33,500 nucleotides of DNA from Cryptomeria japonica (lineage: Eukaryota; Streptophyta; Pinopsida; Cupressales; Cupressaceae), in the NCBI RefSeq assembly GCF_030272615.1, contig NC_081406.1, positions 219,428,997 through 219,462,496 on the forward strand, given 5' to 3'. Both the position numbers and the translations under genes were made by a program. Each line of letters opens with the position of its first letter. Positions within the stretch are counted from its first letter, which is position 1. A model generated the notes under the pieces. It was not told the DNA's origin. It ran no database searches and worked only from the letters and a program-made list of their open reading frames with translations. Positions 32,781-33,500 of the stretch are shown here, piece after piece.

Positions 32781-33445
32781 TCAAGCAGGTGAAGAAGGTC
32801 CTAAAGCAGCTGAGGTGCCCACAAAGTGAATCATCATTGGATTTCTTTGACCAATCCAAACTGGTTCTGGTGAAGGAAAGAATTCAACCACATCCAAGGG
32901 TTCTGGACCAATGCTGGCCATGAAATCTTTCAAATTAGTTTCCCATTCTGCCACCCTATTCTCAGGAGCAATTTCAGATAGATCATTCAATTCGAAATAA
33001 TCCTTAATACACTTTTCATCAGAGAGTTTGTTAATTGGAATAGAGACCATAGAAAATTTGCATTTTCCTTAATAATGAATTTCCTTGTTTTAAACGATTT
33101 CTCCTCAAAATATAAAATGGGAAATCTTGGAGGAGGTTTTCCATTTCTGATCATGACATTATAGTCCATCGACAACGGGATTGTTAGATTTTCATCTACG
33201 TTATGCAAAACATTGCTGAATTCTCCTAACAAGTTTGCCTTATATACCTTCCTACATAAAGCATTTGTTTTGTTTTTTGGCAAGCCAAAGTGGAGGAGGG
33301 TGGCGACAAACACTGCTGGTATTTCCAGGTTCACACTGTATTTATGATTAGTCCTGAGAAAATCATCTCCCATAATGCATTTCACTGCTCTAACTATGAC
33401 GAAATGAGATGTGTTCATCACCTCCTTCATCCTTTTATCTTTCAT
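32781..33445 (-). pseudogene. Unrecognised protein frame with one frameshift
   Basis: On the minus strand a frame runs from ATG 33445 to about 33055 (VNLEIPAVFVATLLHFGLP; PRFPILYFEEKSFKTRKFI). A 1-base shift then continues in the next frame to 32781 (LNDLSEIAPENRVAEWETNL), giving about 220 codons with convincing amino-acid composition. The final TGA follows LGPSSPA. Sequence upstream of 33445 is AT-rich, so either this is the true start or an exon boundary or truncation lies there. No catalytic or binding motif and no family is recognised. It could be a gene exon, a retroelement protein fragment, or a recent pseudogene. Confidence 0.5.
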
Positions 33446-33500
33446 AAATATACATATATAAATTATTTATTAAAATTTTCATAATATAATATATAATTAA

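Noticed and set aside
1-33500. tRNA or rRNA genes
   Set aside because: No conserved tRNA B-box with a matching cloverleaf and no rRNA core motif was seen by eye. TGGTATCAGAG sites are primer sites next to LTRs.

Overview
The window looks like nuclear DNA of a seed plant. It is AT-rich, has few intact genes, and is packed with decayed retrotransposons, microsatellites and telomere-like repeats. A gymnosperm is plausible, given the large gene-poor spacers, the degenerate telomere-type block and the very long LTR, but I cannot prove it from sequence alone. I see no intact conventional host gene. The best-defined gene is a leucine-rich-repeat receptor-like protein (RLP) at 24.9-27.4 kb, broken by frameshifts and stops. 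Layout, left to right. 1-2.14 kb: minus-strand relic of a hAT transposase (BED finger, DUF659, C-terminal hAT dimerisation region). 2406-3997: complete minus-strand LTR element (E1) inside an (AT)n tract, with no recognisable coding capacity. 4421-7116: complete plus-strand LTR element (E2) with a perfect 5-bp target duplication; its interior codes for an acidic protein that I do not recognise as gag or pol. 7.33-9.90 kb, continuing at 18.61-18.68 kb: copy A of a dispersed repeat, whose copy B lies at 30.38-32.54 kb. Copy A is split by a third LTR element (E3, about 9.9-18.6 kb). E3 also carries a long non-gag/pol reading frame, and this frame is itself split by a 4.36-kb solo LTR (12003-16362) flanked by TACCA. 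Rejoining across one TACCA copy restores the same frame. The right end of E3 is a head-to-head LTR palindrome. 18.7-24.6 kb: mostly AT-rich spacer with an odd GC-rich ATAGTAGGGC block, a possible gene fragment, a (TC)n(CA)n microsatellite and a diverged tandem duplication. 24620-24753: hairpin MITE-like element. 24891-27397: RLP pseudogene. 27575-28005: small minus-strand reading-frame fragment. 28.84-29.43 kb: degenerate telomere-like block. 30.38-32.54 kb: repeat copy B with a LINE-like insertion that is absent from copy A. 32784-33445: broken minus-strand reading frame of unknown identity. Relative order of events: E3 inserted after copy A was in place; the solo LTR came after E3; the LINE-like insertion in copy B came after the A/B split; E1 came after the (AT)n tract. 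Nothing here acts as an operon or pathway. The main interest is two LTR elements whose interiors carry unrecognised, non-gag/pol proteins, a stop-codon spectrum that points to C-to-T decay of CAG codons, and the inverted LTR end of E3.
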